NCBI GenBank assembly: GCA_003551785.1
Contig: PUNP01000704.1
Coordinates: 1 to 12,173, forward strand
DNA from: Candidatus Brocadiaceae bacterium
GTDB taxonomy: Bacteria; Planctomycetota; Brocadiia; SM23-32
DNA: 12,173 bases
Reading direction: 5' to 3'
A program made the position numbers and the translations under genes. Positions 1 through 7,297 of this stretch are shown piece after piece (positions within the stretch are counted from its first letter, which is position 1; each line of letters opens with the position of its first letter). The notes beneath the pieces are model-generated. The model was given only the letters and a program-made list of their open reading frames with translations. It did not search any database and had not been told where the DNA came from.

Positions 1-1474
1 CCACTAACTGGTCACCCTTGATATCACGCATGTCGGTAAACAACGTCCGCTGAAAAGCTAATAATGCTACCAAAAAAGCGAATAATGTGAGTCCATAGAC
101 GTTTTTACCACCGCTGGCAATGTAAGGTATAAACACAGTAGTAACCGCCCAAGCCAAAGCGACAAAAAATTCTTTTGAACCGGCCATCCCTACTTTTTTT
201 AGTCGCCGGCCATCAATCACACCCGTATTAGGCAATGAATATAAAATTCCGGCCAACGTCGCGGAGAAGATTAAGGTGAAGGAAATTATACCAGCTATAA
301 AACTAAGAATTAATGCGCAAGCTGAAGAGATGACCGCTAATGAAATGAGAATAAGGGAGTATTTTTTATAAAAATCGCCCCGCTCCGGCTCATTCAACAG
401 CATTGCTTTTCGCTTGGTATACTGATGTAAAATATGTTGTGAAGAAATAAAGCAGAAAGCTAACGCCATGCATAAGCTTAATGATGCAGTATCCAGGCCC
501 AGGAGCATAAATGATGAGTAAGTGATACCGGCCGCACCGCCACCTAAAAAAATATTTGTCCTGTTAGGTATATGTACTAATTTTTTCAGCAAAAGCTTGA
601 ACTTATGTGAACGTTCTCTTTCGCACCGATAGAGCTTATTCACAACGCGCTTAATCATCCAGTTAGGCGTGGAGGCTCCGGCGGTTATGCCGAGTTGATG
701 ATATTGTAGAACGTCCTCAATAGGCAGTTCAATGTCGGTCTCTACGTGGAAAACAGGCGTTCCCGTATCCGAACAAAGCTGCGCCAGCCTGCATGTATTG
801 GCGCTGTTATACCCGCCTACAACTACCATAGCTTCTACTTCATTGGCAAGCTTCAACGCCTCACTCTGTCTATCTTGCGTCGCCCGGCAAATAGTATCAA
901 AAACCTCACATTCTCCGGATTTCAGCTTAATAATATCGACTACACGAGAGAATAAAGAGTCGCTTTGGGTGGTTTGAGCTACGATAGCAGTCTTCTCCAT
1001 TTCGGGCAATTCTTCGGCATCCTCTACGCCGCTCACTACCACCCCATGGCCTTCACAGTAACTCTGCACTCCTTCCACTTCCGCATGGCCTGGATCACCA
1101 ACAATTATGCATTTATACCCAAGAGCGGCATATTTTGCCACGATTTTTTGCACTCTTGATACATGAGGGCAAGTTGCGTCAATATTTTTTTCGCTGATGG
1201 ATTCGATATACTCTCTTTTCTCAGGCGATATGCCGTGGGCCCTGATAACCACCGTGCCCGCCTTCCTGTCTACATCTTCGCCATGAATAACTTTCACTCC
1301 CTTTTGTTCAAGCACATCAAGGACTTGTTTGTTATGTATAAGTGGACCTAAGGTATAAATCGGCTTGGGTGATTGGGGGTCATTCGCGGCTTCCAGACAA
1401 AAATTAAGCGCCCGCCTCACCCCCATACAAAAACCGGCATTCGCCGCAACTGTAATTTCTAATTTTTTTCCCAT
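1..1474 (-). CDS. ispH: IspH (HMBPP reductase) fused to a UbiA-like membrane domain, 3' end cut by window edge
   Basis: Reading the minus strand from the ATG at 1474 gives 491 uninterrupted codons to the window edge, so the C-terminus is missing. Residues 1-285 are IspH/LytB, the [4Fe-4S] enzyme that reduces HMBPP to IPP and DMAPP in the MEP pathway. The three cluster cysteines are present: C16 in GFCMGVRRA, C102 in DATCPHVSRVQ and C196 in DTICRATQDRQ. H47 (PLIHN), H130 (GDPGHAEVEG), the AQTTQSD strand, GYNSANTCRL and AGASTPNWMI also match the family. Ordinary IspH stops near 280-320 residues; here the frame continues into about six hydrophobic segments (about 310-480). These end in DMRDIKGD (D481, D484, D488), the second Asp-rich motif of UbiA prenyltransferases, and LLNEPER (359-365) recalls the N-KPER segment after the first motif. 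The first NxxxD motif looks lost (H350...K354). The start agrees with the family N-terminus; no clear Shine-Dalgarno precedes it. The IspH call is very secure, the UbiA call good, activity of the second domain uncertain. Confidence 0.93.
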   Translation of the reverse strand, partial: MGKKLEITVAANAGFCMGVRRALNFCLEAANDPQSPKPIYTLGPLIHNKQVLDVLEQKGVKVIHGEDVDRKAGTVVIRAHGISPEKREYIESISEKNIDATCPHVSRVQKIVAKYAALGYKCIIVGDPGHAEVEGVQSYCEGHGVVVSGVEDAEELPEMEKTAIVAQTTQSDSLFSRVVDIIKLKSGECEVFDTICRATQDRQSEALKLANEVEAMVVVGGYNSANTCRLAQLCSDTGTPVFHVETDIELPIEDVLQYHQLGITAGASTPNWMIKRVVNKLYRCERERSHKFKLLLKKLVHIPNRTNIFLGGGAAGITYSSFMLLGLDTASLSLCMALAFCFISSQHILHQYTKRKAMLLNEPERGDFYKKYSLILISLAVISSACALILSFIAGIISFTLIFSATLAGILYSLPNTGVIDGRRLKKVGMAGSKEFFVALAWAVTTVFIPYIASGGKNVYGLTLFAFLVALLAFQRTLFTDMRDIKGDQLV

Positions 1475-1512
1475 AAGGCTTTTTCTTGAAATAAAATCCA
1501 ATTATGTGGACA

Positions 1513-1541
1513 ATTATATAAGGGATGTGTTTACAGCGCAA
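1513..1541 (-). promoter_or_regulatory. Sigma70-type promoter for the ispH fusion gene
   Basis: Read on the minus strand, TTGCGC (1541-1536), a 17-base spacer and a perfect TATAAT (1518-1513) stand upstream of the ispH start at 1474. Transcription would begin near 1506 and leave a leader of about 32 bases. The -35 box matches only three of six consensus bases; the -10 box and spacing make the case. This is a sequence-pattern call. Confidence 0.55.
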
Positions 1542-1627
1542 CTCAATTCAAAAAAGTTAAAGACTCTGAAAATACGCAGCACCTTAAATTAAGAATATAC
1601 TCCGTAATAAAAGGGGAAAAAAATAAA

Positions 1628-3811
1628 ATGCGATATAAAAAAAATAATCGTTTGGTTGTCATATACCTGTTCATAACAATATCGGCAATAATCCTTCTAC
1701 CTGTCAATATATTGGCGGAAAAAACCTTAACACCGGAACAGCTATGGGAGACATCTCACCAAATTGTTTATGAACACGCGGGGGCTGATGCCGGCATTCA
1801 CCTTATATGCCAGGGCAGAAACATCATTGAACGCTATATCGCCACCATCCTTGCCTTCAAGCTCGATACACACCGTTACAGCGTATCCAAATCATCAGGC
1901 ACCGAATTCATTTTGCCGAATTTTGAAAACATGAAATCGCTCTCACCGCATATTTATGAATTAGTCACAGAACCAGACATACTGATGCTGATTAATCTTA
2001 CCAACCCAAATGGGCCTCATGAACTGGAAATATGTCTATGGAACCCTGAGACGGACAGCAAAGTCCTCCTTTCTCAACATCGGCTGAATTTACCTGAAAG
2101 CCTTACAAATTTGAAACAACAGGTGCCAGAAAGAATGCCACGGCCAGATGAACCATGGCTAAAACTATTGACCCAATTATCTACAGACTGTGGGCCTGCC
2201 GAAAAGGGGTTTAAAAAAGGTTTAAATTTAGTAGTAGGAAGCTTTTTCCACGAAAACGGGTACTGGGAAAAAGCCGTATCGAACCTCCAGCAATATGAGC
2301 ATTCCACCGTATCAAGTTGTTTTATCAAATTAATTACTGCGAATATTTGGGCCGGCGATATGGAAAAAGCTGAAAACGCAATTACTGAAATGTTAAAGCT
2401 TCATCCGGACAGCGGGCCTTTATATGCCTCGAAAGCCTGGGTAACACTGCGAAAAGGAGAGATAGAAGATGCTTTGATGTTTTTGGAACAAGCCCGCCTC
2501 TCAGACGTCAGGCGGGAAGGATTCTATACTTTTGCAAAATTCCTCACTCTGAGGGACAGCGGACGGCAAGAAGATGCTGAAAGGCCCCTGGTAACCGCGG
2601 TCGAAACTCTACCGGATAACCCGCTGGTTCAAATGCAAGCGGCAAGATTTTACTGGCGCAGGGCCGAACTGGAAAAAGCTATCGATCACTACAAAAAAGC
2701 TATCGAGGCTGGGACTGAAAACAAAGAAGTTTTTATCGAACTTGGCCTGGCATTTGATGCCGTGGGGCAAACTCAGGAGGCTATTGAAGCTTTTATGGAC
2801 GCTTTTGAGCACCAGCGTGATGATATTTCCGTTGCGCGCCACCTCTCCACCTTACTCCAATCCGCAGGAAGGTATGAAGATGCTATCGCAATCTTTAGCG
2901 AATATGTTGCAGCAAACCCCGATAATGCCGTAGCCGCAGCCACTCTCGGCGATTTGCAACTCCATAGCTGGAAAATTCAGGAAAGCAGAGCATCTTACCG
3001 GAAAGCCTTATCTATCGATCCTGATTTCGCGCATGCTCATATAAAACTGGCGGTAACTTTTTTAATCGAAAAAAATCATGATAAATCGCTTGAAGTATTA
3101 AAAGCTTTGCTGGAGAAACAGCCTCGAAACGCTCAAACACAAACAATGCTCGGCAAAACCTACGCCGAAAAGGGCCGGTTTGACGAAGCAATTGAATTAT
3201 TGCAAGAAGCCGCTAAAATCCCCGAGCATGAACATTTGGCACGGATTGAACTTGCTAATACCTTCCTCAAAACCGGTGAAAAAGACAAAGCCATCAGGGA
3301 AGCGCAATTAGCAGTTTCTTCAGAACCTGACGCTGCATCTTTCGCTACCCTGGCTAAAGCCTTTCTCCACAATGAAAGAATCCGGGATGCCGAACACACC
3401 CTGGACAAGGGACTGCAAACAAACCCTGATTCTCCGGATTTACTTATCACTACAGCTAAAGTAGAGTTGGCCAAAACAAAAAATATTGACGAGAAAGAGG
3501 AAATTATACGTGGCTTAAAGCTAGCACTGGAATATGCAGAAAAAGCAATCGAATCAACACCTTTCTACGTTACCGGCTACCGCCTGGCAGGTGAAGTCGC
3601 ATTGAAAATGAACGAACTTGAAAAAGCGACGGCATACTGGGAAAAAGCTCTTGAACTGGATAAATGGGATGCGGAACTGGCCTGGGACCTGGCTGAACTG
3701 CTTAACGTAAATCTGGATAACTTCGAAAAGGCTAAACACTATTATGAAAAACATATCCAATTAAATGGTGAATTTGAAGATAAGGCCCGAGAGATATTAG
3801 ATAGTCAGTGA
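1628..3811 (+). CDS. Exported tetratricopeptide-repeat protein, 727 aa
   Basis: Large TPR protein of unknown specific role. Residues 1-30 form a signal peptide: a basic start (RYKKNNR), a hydrophobic core (about 9-25) and a likely cut after NILA (A30), so the protein should be periplasmic or outer-membrane associated. No lipobox cysteine follows. Residues 31-190 match no family I recognise and contain a few dispersed cysteines. From about residue 197 to 720 the protein is nearly all TPR helices with the usual W/Y-LG-Y-A-A-P spacing, for example around GRYEDAIAIFSEYVAANPDN (415-434), GRFDEAIELLQEAAKI and ELEKATAYWEKALELD. I estimate 12-15 repeats. TPR arrays bind other proteins, so a scaffold in envelope assembly or secretion is plausible but not shown. 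The start is preceded by AAGGGG about 11 bases upstream, and a TATACT -10-like box lies at 1596-1601 without a good -35. The gene diverges from ispH and no partner gene follows closely. Confidence 0.88.
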   Translation: MRYKKNNRLVVIYLFITISAIILLPVNILAEKTLTPEQLWETSHQIVYEHAGADAGIHLICQGRNIIERYIATILAFKLDTHRYSVSKSSGTEFILPNFENMKSLSPHIYELVTEPDILMLINLTNPNGPHELEICLWNPETDSKVLLSQHRLNLPESLTNLKQQVPERMPRPDEPWLKLLTQLSTDCGPAEKGFKKGLNLVVGSFFHENGYWEKAVSNLQQYEHSTVSSCFIKLITANIWAGDMEKAENAITEMLKLHPDSGPLYASKAWVTLRKGEIEDALMFLEQARLSDVRREGFYTFAKFLTLRDSGRQEDAERPLVTAVETLPDNPLVQMQAARFYWRRAELEKAIDHYKKAIEAGTENKEVFIELGLAFDAVGQTQEAIEAFMDAFEHQRDDISVARHLSTLLQSAGRYEDAIAIFSEYVAANPDNAVAAATLGDLQLHSWKIQESRASYRKALSIDPDFAHAHIKLAVTFLIEKNHDKSLEVLKALLEKQPRNAQTQTMLGKTYAEKGRFDEAIELLQEAAKIPEHEHLARIELANTFLKTGEKDKAIREAQLAVSSEPDAASFATLAKAFLHNERIRDAEHTLDKGLQTNPDSPDLLITTAKVELAKTKNIDEKEEIIRGLKLALEYAEKAIESTPFYVTGYRLAGEVALKMNELEKATAYWEKALELDKWDAELAWDLAELLNVNLDNFEKAKHYYEKHIQLNGEFEDKAREILDSQ

Positions 3812-3844
3812 AAACCGTCGTTCTTCAGAGGCCGCGTTCTGAAA

Positions 3845-3899
3845 TCAGGGCGCCTGTCGGCACATTACAACTTTGGGAATTTGCGCCCTCTGAAATTTT
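3845..3899 (+). terminator. Weak candidate terminator after the TPR gene
   Basis: TCAGGGCGC (3845-3853) can pair with GCGCCC-TC-TGA (3883-3893) if a two-base bulge is allowed, and a short run of T follows (3896-3900). The core is GGGCGC/GCGCCC. The loop is about 29 bases, longer than usual for intrinsic terminators, so this is tentative. Confidence 0.25.
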
Positions 3900-3973
3900 T
3901 GCATGTGGGAAAATTAAAGGGATTCTGGGATTGCCAATACGCAAAAAACTTACAGCGCAAATTACTCATACAT

Positions 3974-4002
3974 TTGGGGTTTTTGAGAATGCTTGTTATA
4001 AT
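3974..4002 (+). promoter_or_regulatory. Sigma70-type promoter for the ATP-grasp/KamA/DUF2156 cassette
   Basis: TTGGGG (3974-3979), a spacer of exactly 17 bases and a perfect TATAAT (3997-4002) lie on the plus strand. Transcription would start near 4009, leaving a leader of about 128 bases before the GTG at 4137. The -35 matches three of six consensus bases. The leader does not match any riboswitch class I recognise. Confidence 0.5.
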
Positions 4003-4023
4003 AGCTGTATTGCAGTTAAATTC

Positions 4024-4090
4024 AGCGGGGGAATACTAACCTGTTTCAATGCATTTTAATTCCGAAAACATAGGCTCGTACCCCCCTGCT
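4024..4090 (+). promoter_or_regulatory. Possible structured mRNA leader (G-run pairing with C-run)
   Basis: AGCGGGGG (4024-4031) can pair with the C-run and GCT at 4081-4090, with one or two unpaired bases, closing a loop of about 49 bases inside the predicted leader. The downstream arm is followed by TTAATTTAC, which is not a clean T-run. It could be a leader structure or chance. No known regulatory RNA family is recognised. Confidence 0.22.
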
Positions 4091-4136
4091 TTAATTTACA
4101 AAAACTAAGTGAATCTTAAATTAGTGTGTTTAAAAA

Positions 4137-5099
4137 GTGAAAATATTAGTTGTGCATGATAACATAGATTTTGTCCCTGATAACTATTTGCCACCGGAAG
4201 ATTTCGGGGCCGAATATGATGATGAAAGGGCTGTAAGAGGAATTATGAACGCCCTTGAGTCCAATGGTCATCAAGTTGAAGATATCTGTTTCAATACAAA
4301 CTTTACCTCAGCTGTCGCTGCTGAATCACCTGATATAGTTTTTAATATCGCTGAAGGGGTTCGGGGACGCGGGCGGGAATCGATCGTTCCGGCGCTGTTG
4401 GACCACATGGGTATCCCTTATACCGGCTCAGACGCCGTTACGCTGGGCGTCAGTCTTGACAAAGCCCTGACAAAACGATTGGCTGCATCATTGGGGGTTC
4501 GCACGCCGAATTTTCGCTTGATTACCGACCTTGCCGAACTGGATTCATGCAGCGACCTGGAGTTTCCGCTGTTCCTTAAGCCGGTTGCCGAAGGCTCGAG
4601 TATGGGAATTCGCCACCATTCATTGATCAAAAACTCAAAGGAATTGGGTAAAATGGCCGAATGGATAATCAGCAATTATCAACAGGGCTGTCTGGTGGAA
4701 GAATTTGCCCCGGGACGTGAGTTTTGTGTGGGTATCATAGGGAATAAAAAACCGATAACCTTCCCCGTTACCGAGGTAAAAACCGACACCGATTTTTATT
4801 CCTTCGAAGATAAAAGCTTACATCGTAAAGAACTTATGTGCCCCACCAATATACCGGCCAAAATGGAACAGGAAATGGTTAATATGGCAATTTCCGTTTA
4901 TAATGAATTAGGATGCCGTGATTTAGCACGAGCCGACTTCAAAATTGATTCAGAGGGCAATCCCTCGTTCCTGGAAATAAACCCCCTGCCGGGACTCGCA
5001 CGTCGATATGGCATTTACCCGCACCAGGCTTATGCCGCAGGGTGGGATTATGAAAAGCTCATTAATCACATACTTGAACTGGCTCTGAAACGCCAATAA
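4137..5099 (+). CDS. Ddl-like ATP-grasp ligase, substrate unknown
   Basis: A 320-residue ATP-grasp enzyme of the D-Ala-D-Ala ligase superfamily; such enzymes activate a carboxylate as an acyl phosphate and join it to an amine. Family marks: MKILVVHDN strand (1-9), VFNIAEGVRGRGRESIVPAL (68-87) in place of the usual HGxxGED segment, IPYTGSDAVTLGVSLDKALT (93-112), FLKPVAEGSSMGI (146-158), VEEFAPGREFCVGI (187-200), and the metal-binding RADF / FLEINPLPGLA (D267, E280, N282). Features for D-Ala in true Ddl are missing: the N-terminal GGxSxE(H/R)E loop is replaced by an acidic stretch (DNIDFVPDN), and the Ser-containing segment after NxxPG is ARRYG. It is probably a ligase for another amino acid. 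Start is GTG with no Shine-Dalgarno; it begins exactly at the conserved first beta strand. It is first in a three-gene cassette, 15 bases before kamA. Databases will likely name it D-alanine--D-alanine ligase, which I doubt. Confidence 0.88.
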   Translation: MKILVVHDNIDFVPDNYLPPEDFGAEYDDERAVRGIMNALESNGHQVEDICFNTNFTSAVAAESPDIVFNIAEGVRGRGRESIVPALLDHMGIPYTGSDAVTLGVSLDKALTKRLAASLGVRTPNFRLITDLAELDSCSDLEFPLFLKPVAEGSSMGIRHHSLIKNSKELGKMAEWIISNYQQGCLVEEFAPGREFCVGIIGNKKPITFPVTEVKTDTDFYSFEDKSLHRKELMCPTNIPAKMEQEMVNMAISVYNELGCRDLARADFKIDSEGNPSFLEINPLPGLARRYGIYPHQAYAAGWDYEKLINHILELALKRQ

Positions 5100-5114
5100 A
5101 ATTAATTGTAAATT

Positions 5115-6281
5115 ATGAATATAAATTCTCAAAACTCAAATAACTGGAAATGGCAGCTGTCCAACAGAATTAATACTGTCGAAAAACTGAGTAAATATTT
5201 ATCGCTTTCCGACGACGAGCAAGAACGCATAAAATCAGCAGGAAATAAGTTCACCTGGACCCTCACGCCTTATTACGCTGAGCTAATGGACCCCAAAGAT
5301 GAAAACTGTCCGGTCCGTAAGCAAGCTTTAGCTGATATAGAAGAATTAAACGACCCGCTCGGTATACCCGACCCCCTGGATGAAGGAAAACATCAGCCAG
5401 TAGAGCTTATAATAAGGGTATACCCTGACCGCGTCGCCTTCTGCGTCGGCAACCGCTGCGCCATGTATTGCCGCCATTGCCTGCGAAAAGAAACGATGGT
5501 GGGTAAACAGGATGTCAATTTCTCGCAGGATAAAATACAAAACGGTATTGAATACATAAAAAATACGCCTGAAATCAGAGATGTGTTATTAACAGGCGGT
5601 GACCCGCTGCTCATGAGCGATGAGAAAATCGAACATATATTGGCACGATTGCATGATATCCCGCATGTAGAGGTGATTCGAATCGGATCACGAACACCAT
5701 GTACACTGCCTCAGCGTATCACCGATGAACTCTGCCAAATGCTCAAAAAATATCATCCCCTTTACCTCAATACCCAATTCAATCATCCCAAAGAAATAAC
5801 CCCCCAGGCAGAAAAAGCTTGCGCAATGCTGGCCGACGCAGGGATTCCTTTAGGTAATCAATCAGTGCTCATGAAAGGCATTAACGACAGTGTTGAAGTA
5901 ATGAAAAAACTCTGTCAGGAACTGATGCGAATAAGAGTGCGCCCATATTATTTATATCAGTGTCAGGTGCTGAGTGGAACACGGCACCTCAGAACACCTA
6001 TTGAGCGTGGCAGAGAAATAATTGAAAGCCTCCAGGGCCATACTTCCGGCCTGGCCGTTCCTAAATACGTGCTCGATACTCCTTATGGAAAAATCCCCAT
6101 CTCTCCCAACTACGTCGTCGGGAGAGAGGGTGATGATTTCGTTTTGAGGAGTTGGGACGGGAAGATATGGCGGGAGCCTAATCCCATAGAAAACAATGGG
6201 AATGCCAATTCTTTAAATGTCGAAGCAAAAAATCAACCTGCTGATAACAGATGCAACGCTTCGTGCAGCTCCGGTTTGTAA
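5115..6281 (+). CDS. KamA-family radical SAM/PLP 2,3-aminomutase
   Basis: A 388-residue member of the lysine 2,3-aminomutase family, which moves an alpha-amino group to the beta carbon using SAM, a [4Fe-4S] cluster and PLP. Cluster motif CxxxCxxC: C115, C119, C122 (RCAMYCRHCLRK). R124 corresponds to the carboxylate-binding Arg of clostridial LAM (R134). LLTGGDPLLMSD (158-169), IGSRTPCTLPQRIT (190-203), FNHPKEIT and IPLGNQSVLMKGINDS (244-259) are conserved. The PLP lysine is K326 (DTPYGKIPIS). Of the two Asp residues that hold the lysine side chain in LAM, D330 is kept (D321) but D293 is Q284 (YQCQVLSG instead of YxCDLSxG), and the loop to the PLP lysine is two residues shorter. The substrate may therefore not be lysine. 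The length excludes the shorter EF-P modifying EpmB type. The last 30 residues are Asn/Ser/Cys-rich and look unstructured. No Shine-Dalgarno is seen; translation is probably coupled to the preceding gene. Confidence 0.9.
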   Translation: MNINSQNSNNWKWQLSNRINTVEKLSKYLSLSDDEQERIKSAGNKFTWTLTPYYAELMDPKDENCPVRKQALADIEELNDPLGIPDPLDEGKHQPVELIIRVYPDRVAFCVGNRCAMYCRHCLRKETMVGKQDVNFSQDKIQNGIEYIKNTPEIRDVLLTGGDPLLMSDEKIEHILARLHDIPHVEVIRIGSRTPCTLPQRITDELCQMLKKYHPLYLNTQFNHPKEITPQAEKACAMLADAGIPLGNQSVLMKGINDSVEVMKKLCQELMRIRVRPYYLYQCQVLSGTRHLRTPIERGREIIESLQGHTSGLAVPKYVLDTPYGKIPISPNYVVGREGDDFVLRSWDGKIWREPNPIENNGNANSLNVEAKNQPADNRCNASCSSGL

Positions 6282-6320
6282 AGACTCCATCCACACCTTT
6301 TGGTAATTCAATCACTAATT

Positions 6321-7247
6321 ATGAGTGAATCAGGTAGAAAAATCCCGCTCTTTCCCGAAAAAATCGGAATAGGAATGGAGTTTCAACGCCTTTTAGTTGA
6401 TAAATTCAAAGCGATTCAGCCGGAGATAAGCGAATGTACCTTCCCGTATCTATGGTCCTGGAGCGAATTCGCCAAAACTTCACTTTCATATCACCATAAC
6501 GTTCTCTTAATCACAATATATAATGCCCGTCGTGATGAAGAGATAATGCTGCCGCCCCTGACAGATAACAATAATTTGTGTGCCGAAATTATTGCCGAAC
6601 TGCTGTGCAACGAACAGATTACCGCCGCCGCACGTATACCGGAAGCTATTACGGCAATAACCATGGATAAGTATCCGGAAATTGCCGTTGAAGAGGAACC
6701 GGAACGCGCCGATTACGTGCACAAAACGTCGGAACTTGCAGATCTGCCCGGACAGAAGTTTCACTCGAAAAAAAACCATATTAATCAGTTCGAAAAAAAC
6801 GCACCTGATGCCGTTTATAAGCCGATAGATAATGGCAAACTCACAGATAAATGCGTGAAATTCTCCATAAATTGGCTGGAATCACATCCCAAAAAGCATC
6901 TGAAAAGCTTGCAAAAGGAAGTACAGGTCACTGTAAAAATGCTAAAAAATTACCAGGCCCTGGGCTTAACCGGAGGCGTGTTGATGGATGCTGGACAAAT
7001 AGCAGCTTTTGCGCTCGGTGAAGAACTGAATTCAGAAACCTTCGTCGTCAGGGTCGAGAAGGCGGATACGTCATTTCCTGGCAGTTACCAGGCAATCAAT
7101 CAACTGTTCGTTTCCAATGCGGCTCGAGACTATAAGTATACCAACAGAGAGCAGGACTTAGGTGTGCCGGGTTTGAGGCGTGCAAAAAAATCCTACCATC
7201 CTGTAAAAATGATCAGAAAATACAGGTTGAGCATTGACGGGATGTAA
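6321..7247 (+). CDS. DUF2156 (phosphatidylglycerol lysyltransferase C-terminal-like, GNAT-fold) protein
   Basis: About 308 residues, soluble, with two GNAT-like halves. Recognised by the family's hallmark segments: YVHKTSELADLPGQKFHSKK followed by NHINQF in the middle (about 133-158) and YTNREQDLGVPGLRRAKKSY near the end (about 273-292), plus the core strand GLTGGVLMDAGQIAAFALGE. The family is related to the catalytic part of MprF-type aminoacyl-tRNA:phosphatidylglycerol transferases, but stand-alone members like this have no membrane domain and no firmly assigned reaction that I know. In this cassette it could acylate or aminoacylate the product of the aminomutase or ligase, by analogy with the acetyltransferase AblB beside lysine aminomutase in N-acetyl-beta-lysine synthesis. 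I choose the ATG at 6321; an in-frame TTG at 6300 would add seven residues. The gap to kamA is 39 bases and no Shine-Dalgarno is visible. Confidence 0.85.
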   Translation: MSESGRKIPLFPEKIGIGMEFQRLLVDKFKAIQPEISECTFPYLWSWSEFAKTSLSYHHNVLLITIYNARRDEEIMLPPLTDNNNLCAEIIAELLCNEQITAAARIPEAITAITMDKYPEIAVEEEPERADYVHKTSELADLPGQKFHSKKNHINQFEKNAPDAVYKPIDNGKLTDKCVKFSINWLESHPKKHLKSLQKEVQVTVKMLKNYQALGLTGGVLMDAGQIAAFALGEELNSETFVVRVEKADTSFPGSYQAINQLFVSNAARDYKYTNREQDLGVPGLRRAKKSYHPVKMIRKYRLSIDGM

Positions 7248-7263
7248 AATGGAGGGTAACCTT

Positions 7264-7290
7264 TTTGCCAAAAATCGAGATGATGGCAAA
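7264..7290. terminator. Hairpin between convergent genes, possible bidirectional terminator
   Basis: TTTGCCA (7264-7270) and TGGCAAA (7284-7290) form a perfect 7-bp stem with a 13-base loop, in the 50-base gap between two convergent genes. The plus strand has extra T before and A-rich sequence after it. Neither strand has a classical long T-run, so position and symmetry are the main support. Confidence 0.35.
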
Positions 7291-7297
7291 TAAAAAT

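Larger units (their letters stand above)
3812..4136. other. Non-coding intergenic region (325 bp) between the TPR gene and the ATP-grasp cassette
   Basis: I see no convincing gene. The stretch holds a possible terminator for the TPR gene, a consensus-like promoter at 3974-4002, a second weak promoter-like pair right before the next gene (TTTACA at 4095-4100, 16 bases, TAAATT at 4117-4122) and a long-range G-run/C-run pairing. If the second promoter is used, the mRNA would start only about 8 bases before the GTG at 4137, giving a nearly leaderless message, which would fit the absence of a Shine-Dalgarno there. Confidence 0.6.

Noticed and set aside
732..1351. Several plus-strand open frames across 732-1351
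   Set aside because: They are shadows of the minus-strand ispH coding sequence, which has a clear family match over its whole length.
3808..4059. Open frame of 83 codons with a GTG start overlapping the TPR stop codon
   Set aside because: No recognisable domain and no Shine-Dalgarno; it runs through the region holding the best promoter of the next operon. Treated as intergenic.
4009..4136. Lysine riboswitch ahead of the aminomutase cassette
   Set aside because: The leader is too short for the lysine riboswitch and I see none of its conserved core segments.
5115..6281. Reading the KamA-like gene as EpmB (EF-P lysine modification)
   Set aside because: At 388 residues it is longer than EpmB, it keeps the LAM-type C-terminus and CAMYCRHC cluster motif, and no epmA or efp lies nearby.
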